Made by a program: the position numbers and the translations under genes. From NCBI GenBank assembly GCA_022478985.1, contig JAKSZP010002702.1:168949-232948 (forward strand): a stretch of DNA of 64,000 bases, read 5' to 3'. Below the pieces are notes generated by a model that saw only the letters and a program-made list of their open reading frames with translations, had not been told where the DNA came from and ran no database searches. Positions 10,640-21,258 of this stretch are shown in pieces (position 1 is the stretch's first letter; each line of letters opens with the position of its first letter). Origin of the DNA: Massospora cicadina. Its lineage: Eukaryota; Entomophthoromycota; Entomophthoromycetes; Entomophthorales; Entomophthoraceae.

Positions 10640-12700
10640 GAAGAAATTATCAGCCAGGGTAGCTGGAAGTATCAACCTAATGGTTGATTAAGACCAACTT
10701 GCTGATCTGTCAGAAGGCCAGAAAGAGGAGATGCTCAAATTATTGAAAAGTATCGGAGAAAATTCGCCCAAAAATGACCAGGAAATTAGTTACACATGAA
10801 GTGAATTGCAAGGTTAATATTGGGGAAATCTGTAAATCAGGTTGAATTGAGACGATTCCATGATTTAGGGTCTCTCAATGAAGTAGGATTATCAGCTGGA
10901 GCGGCTGAAAGCATCAATCTATTGGTTGATTGGGAGCAGTTTGCAGATCTTCTGGAAGGGCAGAAGGAGGTCGTGCATGTATTTGTATGGAATGAAGAGG
11001 CCCGGGATTTCTTTGATGAGTTACGCTGGTATTTAATAGATTCGCCAATTCCTAAATATCTGAATTTTGATTGGGAATTTATTATTCAAACTGATGCTTT
11101 GTTGATGTTGATTGGCGCTGTACTGAGCCAAGTAGACAAACTTGGGGATGAAAATCCAGTGGTGTATGTGAGCCGGACACTCTCAGCCACTGAGAGGAAT
11201 TACACTGTGACTGAGCATGAATGCCTTGCGGTCATTTATGCCTGTAAGCAGTCTTGGGTGTATGTCCATGGAACGCACTTTTAGGTGGTAATGGACCACT
11301 CTTCACTTCATTGGCTGCACAATTTAAGAGATCCAGAAGGATGACTGGCCTGACCATCTAGTACTAAAAAAAAGGATGACTGGCCTGATGTGCACTTAAG
11401 CTCCAGGCTTATGATTATGAGATTGTCCACTGAGTGGGGGCTTCTCACCAGAACGTGGATGGCTTATCGCGGTTACCAATGGTCAGTTGGTATATCTGCA
11501 GGCGGATGAGCTATTCCAGAGAATGGTCAAAGGAAGAATTGTCGATGAGCCTTGAGAAATCCAAGGTGTGCTTTAAAAAGAGATGGGAAACACTGAGATC
11601 ATGGATGGACAAGTATTCAAGACAATAAATTGGAAATGAATATATTTCTGAAACCATCGGAAAGAGCAGCAATAGTTCAAGTAGTTCATAAATTGTCGTG
11701 TATGGAGTCCTGAGAAAAACAACTGATCATATTCGCCAGTATTATTACTGGGAATCAATTAAATATGATGTCGCGGATCATCTGTCTTGTTGTGTGGAAT
11801 GCCAACTGCATAAACCACATAAGAATAAAACTGGATACTGACTAGTCTGACCTGGATTTTCAAGGCACATGGTGTCCATCGACGTGATGGGAACACTGGT
11901 GATGAGCTCAGGAGGAGTGAAGTACATCATAGTATCCATTGACCATCTTATGAGATGGGTTGAAACGAAAGCTCTAACTAGAGTTGATGCTACCAGTACT
12001 GCGAGATTCATCCTGGATCAAGTAGTATACCGGCATGGATGTCCACAATTTACACTGAGCAATAATGGGACCAACTTCACGTCTCATGTGATCCTGAGGC
12101 TAAACAAAATAACGGGGATCCGGGGAGTCATTTAAGTATAATACCAGCTGGAGACAAACGGACTGGTAGAATGGGTCAATGGGATGCTGTCCGTGACGCT
12201 GAGGAAGCTAGTCGCAGGGAGAACTTCCATGTGGGGAATGTACCTGAGTTCAGTGATGTTCGCCTACAACATCGGTTATCATACAGCGATGGGAAAGACG
12301 CCATTTGAATTACTTTACAGGAGGAAGGCCGCGTTGTTGCTGATATTATACTTGGTAGTAGAACCTATGTCAGGGATGAGTACCAAACAATACCTAAACC
12401 AACTGATGAGTATCCTGAATGATATGCAATCGCAAGCATTTGATACAACCTTGAAGAAAAGGATATGAGCGAAATTGATGGATGAAAAGAACTGACTGCC
12501 ATTAGAAGAATATCGAATAGAAGAAAGAGTCGCCTATTGCAATATGCATGGTTTTGGACGAGGAAACAAGTTGGATGTCTTATGGTCAGGTCCATTGAAA
12601 GTAATCGAAAAATGGCGACCAATGCTTACTCCATCAAGAATCTCTTGGATGGAAGAGTAGTAAATCAAGTCCATGCTAAGTATCTAAAGCGTTGAATCAA
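10640..12700 (+). pseudogene. Pol relic of A: pre-RT joined to RNase H, then integrase; RT core missing
   Basis: A pre-RT segment (LADLSEGQKEEMLKLLKSIG) near 10695-10760 is duplicated as FADLLEGQKEV near 10935-10970. The frame then runs straight into RNase H (FVWNEEARDFFDELRW, QTDALLMLIGAVLSQ, ERNYTVTEHECLAVIYACK; 10979-11284), so the fingers, palm and YxDD of RT are absent. Integrase follows: a C-x2-C zinc part near 11790-11820, then the core 11869-12250 with SIDVMG and HGCPQFTLSNNGTNF, where the second catalytic Asp is Asn. After that come GLVEW-type Glu at about 12165 and a C-terminal KLDVLWSGPLKVIEK module near 12570-12610. Non-functional. Confidence 0.8.
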
Positions 12701-12712
12701 AGAAAAAAATAA

Positions 12713-12960
12713 AAAGAGTTCCCAAAGGACCAATGAACCATTAAGTTGACATGTCCTGATGATTAGGTCAAGTCCAAAAAAGGACCTCTGAACCAATCAA
12801 GATGGTTAAGTCCAAAAAAGGTCTTATGAACCATAGAAAACTGGTAGGTTTAAGTGCCCAGGATCCAGTTTGGGGGAAAAAGAAGGACCTCTGAACCAAG
12901 ACAAGGTCAAGTACCATTAGAAAAAAAGGAAATAAAAATAAAAAAATCAATAAAAGATAT
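12713..12960 (+). repeat. Pol-flanking repeat block, downstream copy in A
   Basis: Paralogue of 10308-10530: the same order of ACCATTAAGT, GTCCTGATGAT, GGTCAAGTCC, GGACCTCTGAACCA and CTGGTAGGTTTAAGTGCCC words. It ends in an A-rich, GA-rich stretch. Confidence 0.7.
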
Positions 12961-13059
12961 TGGAAAAAAAGAATTTTAAAAGCATAGAAAAAAACCGATA
13001 TAATTTTTTTATTTTTATTTTTATTGGTTATCCTCAGTACAAGGATGATTCCACCTATG

Positions 13060-14720
13060 TCACCTCTTGGGGGAGGGAGGATGGATCGCGGTAGGAAGAA
13101 AAAGCCCATCAAAATTGATATGCAATTGGACACTTGCAAGGGCGAGACCTACACAAAACCACATTTGTTGAGTGTATGCCGAGCCCTGAGAGAATGTGAC
13201 TAGGGGAAGGGAAATTGATATGTCAGAAGAAGCCAATCGTGAAACCCTGGAGCGGGGAGAAAAACAGCAATATAGGAATAGGCAATTGGCGAATAGCCCT
13301 GAGTAATCCCAATAAAGCACCGAAGCTGGAAGATTTGTCTTGGGTGCCTGTTGACAGGCCTCATCAAGAACACCAGACATGTGAGCTGACAGTGAAGAAG
13401 GAATACTCGAGGGGGGTTGTCAAATCATGCCCCCAATTAATGCCATCAACATAAGATAGCGATGAGAAGCTCCAGAGAAGAAGTAGTCATGTAAAGAGTG
13501 GATTGCATCTTGTAAATGATGACTATGGGCTTCACGGAAGCTGAAGCTGAATGACCAATGGAAGCCAGGTGAGGCTGGAAGCTTCATCAACAAACTTTGA
13601 AGAAATTGACCAGCAAAGCGGAGAGCATAAGCAGCAATATCCCAATCCAGAAGGTTGTCCAGATCAGAGGGATTCAGCGCTAATGTCAAAGCATTGGTGA
13701 CTTGGGCATGGAATTTAGCGTAGGGGAGTTTGAAGTGAATACTGTTACTGATTGAGAGCTTGGAGACCAGAACAGCAGGTTTGTAATACTAACCAAGTCA
13801 GAAGAGGAACTCAGGGAGCAAATCCGAATGGCCAATAATGAATAATCCAAAGTGACTGGCATAACCTCTGAAGCATTGATAATGATGTTCAGAGTATCAG
13901 TGAAAGGAGCCAAATCCAGAAGGGTTTCAAAGTCCAACTTGGGGATCGACTGTAAGGGAAGATTTGGCCAAGAGTTGTTTGCAATGATGGCACGTCTAGT
14001 TTCAGAGGGATTGGTTACCATTTCTGATAATTCGATGGAAGGACTAGCCCCTTACACCAGACTAAGCATATAAGTCCTGGAAGGACCATAGAAGAGGTTC
14101 TGTCAAGCATCCCAACTCATCTTCTGGAAGAGGCGGAGGTCCGAATCTGACAAACTGTTAAGAAGTTGCTGATAGCGAGATTCTGGGTTCAACATATGAG
14201 CAGGACTAGAGGGGGGATGTCAGACTTATATAGAAGTTGACATTATGCACTCCATAATCCATTAGGCTCCAATTTCAGGAAATTTATTTCAAAAATTAAT
14301 CAAATAAGCTTTCCAAGGGAAGAATTAAGAATGACATACAGCCAAGAGGTTATGAGCAAAATAATGAAGGCGAAATGAAATAAGTATTCTTAATCAAGCC
14401 GCGAAATGAACATTAATGGCAAAAGTCTCCTTTCTAGGATGAGAAGAGAATCAGGAATTCAAGGACGCTGGACCAAGAATCCTGAATATGACAAAGGGTC
14501 ATATATCCTGACGGGGGGAAAACTGGATCCCAGGAATAATATCGTCACAAGTAAATCAATCAGCCTGGCATGACAAGAGGTTGTGGGGACTGCAATCTGA
14601 GTAGGCGGTAGCGAGGAGGAAGAGGAGGAATGCCATATGCTGAAGGTCTTCCCGAGCAGCAATAAGTATTGATGAGTGTGCTCCACTTGAACCAATGAAG
14701 TATTCAACTAGGTGTCTGAA
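13060..14720 (-). pseudogene. Antisense ORF of A (unknown protein, shared with B)
   Basis: Between integrase and the PPT, the minus strand codes for a protein family shared with B. Matching segments in order from the right: YFIGSSGAHSSIL (about 14700) with HMAFLLFLLATAY; QQLLNSLSDSDLRLFQKMS and NLFYGPSRT (about 14180-14080); NNSWPNLPLQSIPKLDFETL (about 13970); LALNPSDLDNLLDWDIAAYA (13680); and SGVLDEACQQAPKTNLPA (about 13380). The A copy has at least one frameshift in a C-run near 14515 and several stops. I do not recognise the family. Hydrophobic serine-rich stretches occur, but no clear signal peptide or catalytic motif. Protein-level agreement with B is the main evidence that it was coding. 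Confidence 0.6.
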
Positions 14721-14761
14721 GTGGTGTTCCCATGCCCCAGTCCTTTTCTCACTGGAAATCT

Positions 14762-14777
14762 AGGCAAGAGGGGGATG
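14762..14777 (+). other. Polypurine tract of A
   Basis: AGGCAAGAGGGGGATG directly before the 3' LTR; same position and sequence as B at 34581-34597. Confidence 0.8.
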
Positions 14778-15929
14778 TGTTTGAGTTTTTGCCCATATTC
14801 CCAACCTGCTAGATTACCTGGTGTCATTAGGGGAAAATTCCCTAAAACAAAGTGAATCAAAAATCGGTTGGTCCAAATTTTGGAGGAACTACGTTTGGGG
14901 GATTTTGGGATATTCTCCTGGTTGTAATCATTGGGGATCGATATGGATGAATAACTAATATCTCATAGGGTGGAGCGGCTGACAAAATAGGGGCATCTGA
15001 TAGTGATCAACTACCAGGTGTACCAATTGGAATTGGTTGGGTTTCATCACCAATTGATTGGAGTGTATGATGAGTTGTGAGGCGAGTGAAGCTGCCTGCA
15101 ACTAGCAAATCGATTGGTTGGTGAAGTGCCCTGCCTTAATGGGTAAAAAGTCCCATTACCTAAGCAGGTCGCTAGCCAATTATGTTTGGTTCACTTGGAT
15201 CGAGAGGAAAACGTTAGGGACACGTTTCTGACTCTTTCCATTTGAGGTCTCAAGGATGTCCAATGACGGAATCCTAGCCAGGATGGGGAATACCATTGCT
15301 GCCAAGAAGAGGAAGGGTGATTCAACAGCAACAGCTGCCGTTTCATTAAAGAGGGGTCAACCAAGGGTTAGACGGCTGAATCCCCTATAAGTTCCCTAGG
15401 ATTCACTATAATAAAACATACACATATATTACCATACAGATATACATTAGTACATTAGAACATTATTAGTTTTATCGTAGATTTGGTTATAGTTAGACTA
15501 TCAGCATCCAGTGTGAAGTTCCATCTCAAAGATAATATTTGTAGAAGGCAATAATTGGTAGACTCTTAGAAGAAGAGTTGAGATCTGAGCGGGGATCTAG
15601 AGACAAAGAAAATCACAACTAGGGGATCGCTGCCAACTGTGTGTTGAGCCAAAGGAGACTGTCATCAGAGAATCTTGACAAAGATTGAGTGTACAGTAAT
15701 ATAGGAAATGAATCCCTACAAATACGACATATCAGTATTCAATCGGAAGTACTGGTCAAAGCGTTGGACCTGATAACAATTCTAACTCAACTAAAGATAA
15801 TAGTCTCTATACTATTATCAGATAATTTATTCTTTAACAATGCAAGGTGCACAAGGAAACCGAACCTCTGCAGTAAAAAGATTACTAGGGTTGACAACTG
15901 ATAATCAACTCCTTAAGTAAATTTTTACA
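14778..15929 (+). repeat. 3' LTR of A
   Basis: Begins TGTTTGAGTTTTTGCCC and ends AAATTTTTACA, followed by the CATGT duplication. Homologous over its full length to 8265-9410. Confidence 0.9.
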
Positions 15930-17462
15930 CATGTTCATCGAAGATCACCAAGATTAAGAACTGTGTATAATTTACACAAGTTTGGTATGGTGAAGAAATG
16001 CTTTAAGTTTACCCTACTCCTACCTACAGCCTTGTTCAGTAACATGTCCACTGACTGGTGGGACCACTTCTGACTACCTCTACTTGACGAAGTTTATACT
16101 TATTGCCATTGATTACTTCACTAAGTGGGTTAAAACCTTAGTGGATAGGACATACTCTGCGGGGTGTTCTGTTCTTTCTTATACAGACAGGTTATAACCA
16201 GAAATGGATGACCCCAAATCTTGCTTTCATATATTTGGAAGAGTTTCATATCAAATGTTGTGAGAAAAATCAATAAATTAGTTGGAGTCTAGCTTTTATT
16301 TTACACTTCCTATACACCATTCACCAGTGGTTGCATTGATAAAGTAAATGGAACCTTATTAGGGATACTTAAGAAGATGGCCCATAACTATAAGTCAAAA
16401 TAAATCAGTTACTGCCTTCCGCATTGTTGGCTTACATGTTTAAGCTACCCTGGGTAATTGGGATGTACCCTTTTAAGGACCCGTAAGGCGTGAAGAAACA
16501 TTGTCGCCCTGCTAGCACCAATAATTATGGCATATCAAAAGAACATGCGTCTCAGAAGCTATGAACATGACATGCTGATTAACTATTGTGATAACTCTGG
16601 AGGCCTCAAGAAACATAAAGGCGACTATCCCCCAAAGCCAATCTGAGAGTAGAAACAATTTTGGCTACCAGAGTTCAAACTAGACAATAAAGTACTGTTA
16701 TACCAATTATGAGGAGGACAGCCATTGAAACTGCAGCCCATTTGGCCTCAACCTGAAACTATCTTGTCTAAAAGAGGAGCTAAATACTCCATATGGGAAG
16801 ATGAAACTAACTTAATATTTAAGTATTGTGCATGCTTGGCCCTAAGTTCATTTTCTAATCTCATCTTGGGAGGGGAAGTGTCATAGATGAGGCCGCAATA
16901 CATATGAATAACATCCCAGGACTGCTGGAATGAATAGGAACTAAACCCAGACAAGTTAGGTTATGGGCAACTTACCCACCAAGGCTGGAATTGGACAACC
17001 CTCTTTTATATAATCAGCTGATACAAGAATCTTACCATGCACTTGGGATGACAACATACAAAATATTTTGATACCTGACGCACAAAGAAAATTAATTTAG
17101 GAAAGTAATCTAGCTGCCAGATTTAATTATAAATTTCACTCTTCTTTTATACCTTCAGTGGGGCAAAATAATTTAAAATAAGCTAATGACAATAAAGTTA
17201 CCCACCAAATTACTATGATGGTATGCTCGAGTTGCTTGCCCAAATGTTACTAAAAGCATAAACAACCAATCAAGATGGTCATTTAAAAACCTGATGAAAG
17301 GCACGTCAAAGCAGAGTTTTAGGGTAAGCCTGATGTTGAAAAGCATACTATTAAACTGGGTAAGAAAGGTAAAACCTTGATCAAAGCTGAAGCCCTGATC
17401 CAGAAGAGGGGACTAAAAAAGGCCCGAACATCCTGGTTCAGGGATGCTCACCATGAGGAGGA
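15930..17462 (+). pseudogene. E2 pol, second segment: integrase core and C-terminus
   Basis: Resumes the integrase interrupted by A. Around 16040-16140 a FILIAIDYFTKWV-type segment corresponds to the region after the first catalytic Asp. Near 16320-16390 CIDKVNGTLLGILKKMAH corresponds to the ERVNGTL motif, with Glu changed to Asp. Near 16690-16800 KLDNKVLLYQL, LKLQPIWPQPETILSKRG and YSIWEDE read as a GPY/F module. A further open peptide at 17290-17455 ends HHEEDVM next to a GAGGAGGA purine tract (17455-17462), as expected for the end of pol before a 3' LTR. Confidence 0.7.
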
Positions 17463-17970
17463 TGTTATGGATATAAGAATTAAACCAATTGGATGAAGCA
17501 ACAAAAAAAGAAACCAGACGCTGCCTGAATAGGAAACCTTTAAATCCCCCAATATTGCTACCCCTATTCTCTTTTTTCAATTTTATTCAGTTTTATATCC
17601 TGAATTTTTACCAGAAGAATAAAAAAAATCATTTTTAGATTTTAATTTTATTTGAGGTGGGCCAACCTGGGGGGCAATACCGCACCAATTAAGGGGATTC
17701 AAATTAATGAAAAAGGAGGATATATTATTGAAACTCTCCACTTACGGAATATGATAGGTCATGAACTCCATTGACCGCTTTGCTAAATGCTATCTCAGTT
17801 CTGGGCATTGGTGTGCAATGCCAACACAGTCATAATCATTTCCTACCCAAAGTTCATCTACCAGAATTGAACTCATGAGGAAGTGGTTTTTGAGTCCATA
17901 CTCTACCACTGGGATATCCTACCTTTAATATTTCATTTTTAAATTTATTAAAAAATCTTCCCACAGAATC
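17463..17970 (+). repeat. Probable 3' LTR of E2, interrupted by a SINE
   Basis: Starts TGTTATGGATATAAG right after a purine tract. It contains TATA-like and GAATAAAA (about 17617) words and is split by the SINE at 17644-17932. The right end (perhaps near CCCACA at about 17965) is a guess, because the partner LTR is not in the window. Confidence 0.45.
17644..17932 (-). mobile_element. tRNA-derived SINE, copy 1
   Basis: About 285 bp, homologous to 21289-21564 and, inverted, to 50656-50940. On the minus strand it begins with a tRNA-like head (AGGATATCCCAGTGGTAGAG..., then a B-box-like GAGTTCAATTCTGG) and ends GGCCCACCTCAAATAAAA. An imperfect target duplication of about 14 bp flanks it (17629-17643 and 17933-17946, TCATTTTTARATTT). 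This is the most decayed copy. Confidence 0.8.
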
Positions 17971-18379
17971 TCAAACTTATCTTTTTTATTTCACTTATAT
18001 CATTTTAAGTGATCTAGGCGCCAGTAAAAAGAATGGGTTGCAATGTTAAAAAGAATACTTAACCAGTCTAGTAGTAGTTATAGAAGAACTGGAAACTTGT
18101 CTATGTGGGTGTGAGTCTGTGGGAGCGTCCCTTCTGCCTATACTGGGTGGTGTTCCCGTTCCCTACAAAGAGAGGTCTGAGAAGGGAAGCTGTCCTTCTC
18201 ATCTCACAGGGAGATCTTACCCATGTGGTAGATGAGAGATGGGTTAAGCTCTCGCTAAAAATTTCACCACCTGTCCCTGAAATTAGCTCCACTTAATTAG
18301 TACGGCGAATAGAGAAAATCTGTGCTGAATTACTTGAAAGGCGTCACCCAATGGCTTAAAGATTTTTATAAAGTTGATG
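17971..18379. other. Unassigned sequence with a short two-strand open stretch
   Basis: No recognisable domain. Both strands of 18101-18296 are open for about 60 codons, so neither can be preferred. Local composition is less AT-rich than the surroundings. Confidence 0.3.
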
Positions 18380-19140
18380 GCAACAAGCCCTTGTAATCAA
18401 GGTCCAGAAGTCTTAAGCCCTTGGAAACAAAGCCTGATGGGCATGCACATTCAGTAATGGAGAATCTAGTGTTGAATTCTCAGAAAATCTTAGCAATGGC
18501 ATTGGGCCATAAGGAAACATTGTCGTTTGTTCAAAACCTGCCTCAAAAACATTGGGGCAAAGCCCAATGGGCGTGTACCTTCTAAGAATGTATCAAGTGA
18601 CAAATCCATGGTTAAACATGTCAATGGCATAAGGCCATTTAATAAATGTTTTCACCAAACAAAACTTACCTCAAAAACATCAGGAACAAATCCTGATGGG
18701 TATGTACTTTAAAAAATGTGCTTAATATCAAATCTTCAGCAGAACTAACCAATGATGATGGGTCTTTGTCAAAATTTGCTAGCTCAAAACCCTCCACTCA
18801 AATATTAGATTCGTTGTTCAATGATTCTTTCTTGGCCAAATGGATGCCAAAGTGACTGGGTGTGGGCAGGTTGGGTACCCCAAACCCGTTTCTGACCTCT
18901 TGGGACCGCCCCTACATGGGGTGTCCTTGGGAGGTTCCCACTGCCTGTTGGGCAAGACACCATCATTCTAACCATTGGAAATGCGGTAAACCCACAATTT
19001 GGGCATTTGAGGTCAAACTGAAAGCAACTAGGCCCACCACTGACTCTTTTGAAGTCATTTTAAATAGATTCGTTTCCCCCTTGCTCAAAGTTCACCAGGA
19101 TAGGTCAAATCTTGAGGGCCCCAATCCCATGATTTTCTAA
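18380..19140 (+). pseudogene. Unknown degenerate gene with 42-codon repeats
   Basis: Plus-strand coding-like sequence. Repeated units carry a KPDG/KPNG/NPDG core: TKPDGHAHS near 18430, AKPNGRVPS near 18560, TNPDGYVL near 18690. After the repeats an open stretch continues to 19140 with SAELTNDDGSLSKFASSKPS and, past a stop at about 18856, a 92-codon stretch with WARHHHSNHWKCGK. No domain is recognised. It could be a low-complexity part of an element's Gag or a decayed host gene. The unit length being a multiple of three favours a coding origin. Confidence 0.4.
18405..18790. repeat. Tandem repeat, about 126-bp period, three diverged units
   Basis: Units begin near 18412, 18539 and 18665. The shared core is (C)CTCAAAAACAT..GG.ACAAA.CC.GATGGG.ATG.AC. 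Spacing of 127 and 126 bases keeps the reading frame nearly constant. Confidence 0.65.
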
Positions 19141-20190
19141 GTTATTCCCCAAATCGATTGTCTTCTTTAAGCAGCTGTAACACACTGAGGAAATTGACGT
19201 TCAATCTTTAACTTACTATTCTTAAAAAATCTCCTTGAGTTCAAGTTATTTTGATTTTTTTCAAAATTTCCCTGCTGAACACTCTATAACACTAATGATG
19301 TAGCCCCTTAGGACCATATTGGCTAGACAATACCAGTCATGATATTATCTATTGCCCCTACCACAGTTAACTAGGTGTATTGTGTAAATAAGTTCTTGAA
19401 TTCAACCCAAATGTCGAGGCCATTTGCCAGCAGGATACTGGTATCTTGTGGGCCCATCTGTCTCTATTCCAGGCGAGGATCTTCCCTTTGCCTCCATTTT
19501 TGCACTGTACTCACCTATGGAGAGTCCCAAACTGCCAAATCTGACTGTACAACTCCCCGCACCAAGACCCACCGTGTAGTGGAGTTGCAACAGCCTGGTT
19601 TCTTGCTGGTTTCCTTTTTACACTTGCAATACACTGACGCTCAATTGTCACACATCTCCTTACAAGTCAACATCATTCAATTGACAATGCCTCTGGCTTT
19701 TTGGCTTGCCTTTTAAATTCTTTTTCATCCCAACTGGCAGGAAATTTTAAACTTTATCTCCTGTCTCCCTGACAGTGGATACCTTGGAGATGAGCCGCCA
19801 AGGGAGAGGTTAGATAGGATTCCATCGTGTCCTAAGGGCCAATGTAAAGAGAACATGTCAGAAAGTGTACACAAGAGTTTCTTCATGGGAACAAGCATTT
19901 AAACCAGAGATGATGCTAAATCAGGTATCATCAGTAGATAATATATTCAATGAGTATAATCATGCCCTTTCTGATGGTTGTCTTGTTCCTAATCTGCGCA
20001 GAACAGATCCCCTGAGCTGCAGGTTGGCCTCACAAGTTAAGTGAGACGAAGTGGCGTGCTATTCCAGCATTTTGTGCACTAGGATTATGTTACCATCTTC
20101 TTTTCTTTATCAATAAAAAGGGGACCAGCTTAAGCAAAAACTTCTGTTAATTTTTTTGAGCTGAGGATCAGAGGTTGTCTTGGAAGTGAA
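19141..20190. other. Unassigned region
   Basis: No recognised gene. A 113-codon plus-strand open stretch (19375-19716) and a 62-codon minus stretch (19402-19590) overlap. Neither shows a known motif. The stretch 19420-19600 is GC-richer than its flanks. Confidence 0.3.
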
Positions 20191-21253
20191 CCCTGTCAAC
20201 TCTTGAAGTAACTGGTTGATTTTAGACAGATTGGGATTTTACTTTTATTGAAAACATTTGAACTTGACTTAATGCCATATACAGATTTTTTAATGGAAGG
20301 CTTGATGGTGGATGACTTGCTGGTGGAGGGATTTTGGTGTTGGGTGCCTCTTTTGAAGAAGTCATTGCCTTGTGGGACTTTTATCAATCTTTGGGTCCCG
20401 ATTTCTCAAGCACTTTTCTTTTTTGGACCACTTTACCTGTGTAAGTTGGGATGCTGCAGATTTAGGGCTCATACCTTTGTCCACTTTATATGCCTCCGGA
20501 TTCAGATTGACATGAGGCTTATCCTCAGATTCCAGATTCTTTGCCACCTCACAATCTCACGCCTCCTTGTGAGCGGCGTCAAGCTCTTGCTAAATATTTT
20601 TTCATATTCAAAACCTCTTTGAGGTTGCATGAAAGCTATTTCTTAGGCTTAAGCCATAGGAAAGTTTTTGATTTGACTTTTGTGATCCTGGTGATGGGTT
20701 TGTAATTGTACATATCTTGTAATTTCCCATTTTTAAGATTTCACTGAGCCATTATATGGTTAGTATGGAACAGAACTGGCACACCTGCTTGGCATCCTCT
20801 TATTTGACATAGCCAACGCGGCTGAGTCCTAAAATGTGGAAATAATATGGGTAAGGCGATTTTATTATCCTTTATCCAAGGTGACGGATCTTAGAGCGCC
20901 TCTATTGTATGAGGACATAGGCACATAGCAATATATTCACCTTGATTTTGCAGAATATGAAAACCTTACCATAATATGACAGCCTCATGCAGATCGCCTT
21001 GTGGACCCATTCACCTGTGGTCTGTTGGCAGGTTGTAACAGGTAACTCACCAGCCGGTTTGCTTTGCATAATGGGTCAGCTCTGGTTTCAGGTAGTTCTC
21101 CATGTATTTAATTCTCATCTCCAGGAATTTTTCAGTTAAAATTTCTGGGGATCGAGATATCAATATAGATGCTTTATGGCACCCAGTGATGCTTATAATC
21201 ACTGCATGACAGGACTTACCCAGCTTCTGGTAAATAGTCATAATTAATTCTAA
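20190..21253 (-). pseudogene. J relic, distal part: unknown minus-strand gene
   Basis: The minus strand of 21047-21253 is open and is the in-frame continuation of the open stretch 38457-38326 across the C insertion. It contains TIYQKLGKSCHAVIIS, SRSPEILTEKFLEMR and KPELTHYAKQTGW, then a stop. Further along, 20362-20547 (NLESEDKPHVNLNPEAYKVD) and 20196-20387 (QHQNPSTSKSSTIKPS) look like charged, Ser/Pro-rich linker in other frames. I do not recognise the family; it may be a Gag-like or a host gene. Frameshifts and stops show it is dead. Confidence 0.5.
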
Positions 21254-21258
21254 CCATT

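Larger units (their letters stand above)
8265..15929 (+). mobile_element. A: Ty3/gypsy-type LTR element lacking RT, with antisense ORF
   Basis: 7,665-bp element with LTRs of about 1.15 kb (8265-9410 and 14778-15929) and a perfect 5-bp target duplication CATGT (8260-8264 and 15930-15934). Internal order is PBS, gag relic, repeat block, pre-RT remnant joined to RNase H, integrase, second repeat block, antisense ORF, PPT. It has the same architecture as element B (26991-35758). The LTRs differ at many positions, so A is older than B. It is inserted in the E2 integrase. Confidence 0.9.

Noticed and set aside
12768..13139. 123-codon minus-strand open stretch
   Set aside because: It lies on the A-rich repeat block and its low-complexity Phe/Leu-rich translation is what such DNA gives by chance. 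B shows no matching frame.
18101..18296. Open frames on both strands of the same about 190 bases
   Set aside because: Symmetry gives no basis for choosing a strand and no domain is visible.
20248..20622. 124-codon plus-strand open stretch, hydrophobic, resembling a membrane protein
   Set aside because: The minus strand is charged and Ser/Pro/Lys-rich like a protein linker, and its complement automatically reads as a hydrophobic frame.
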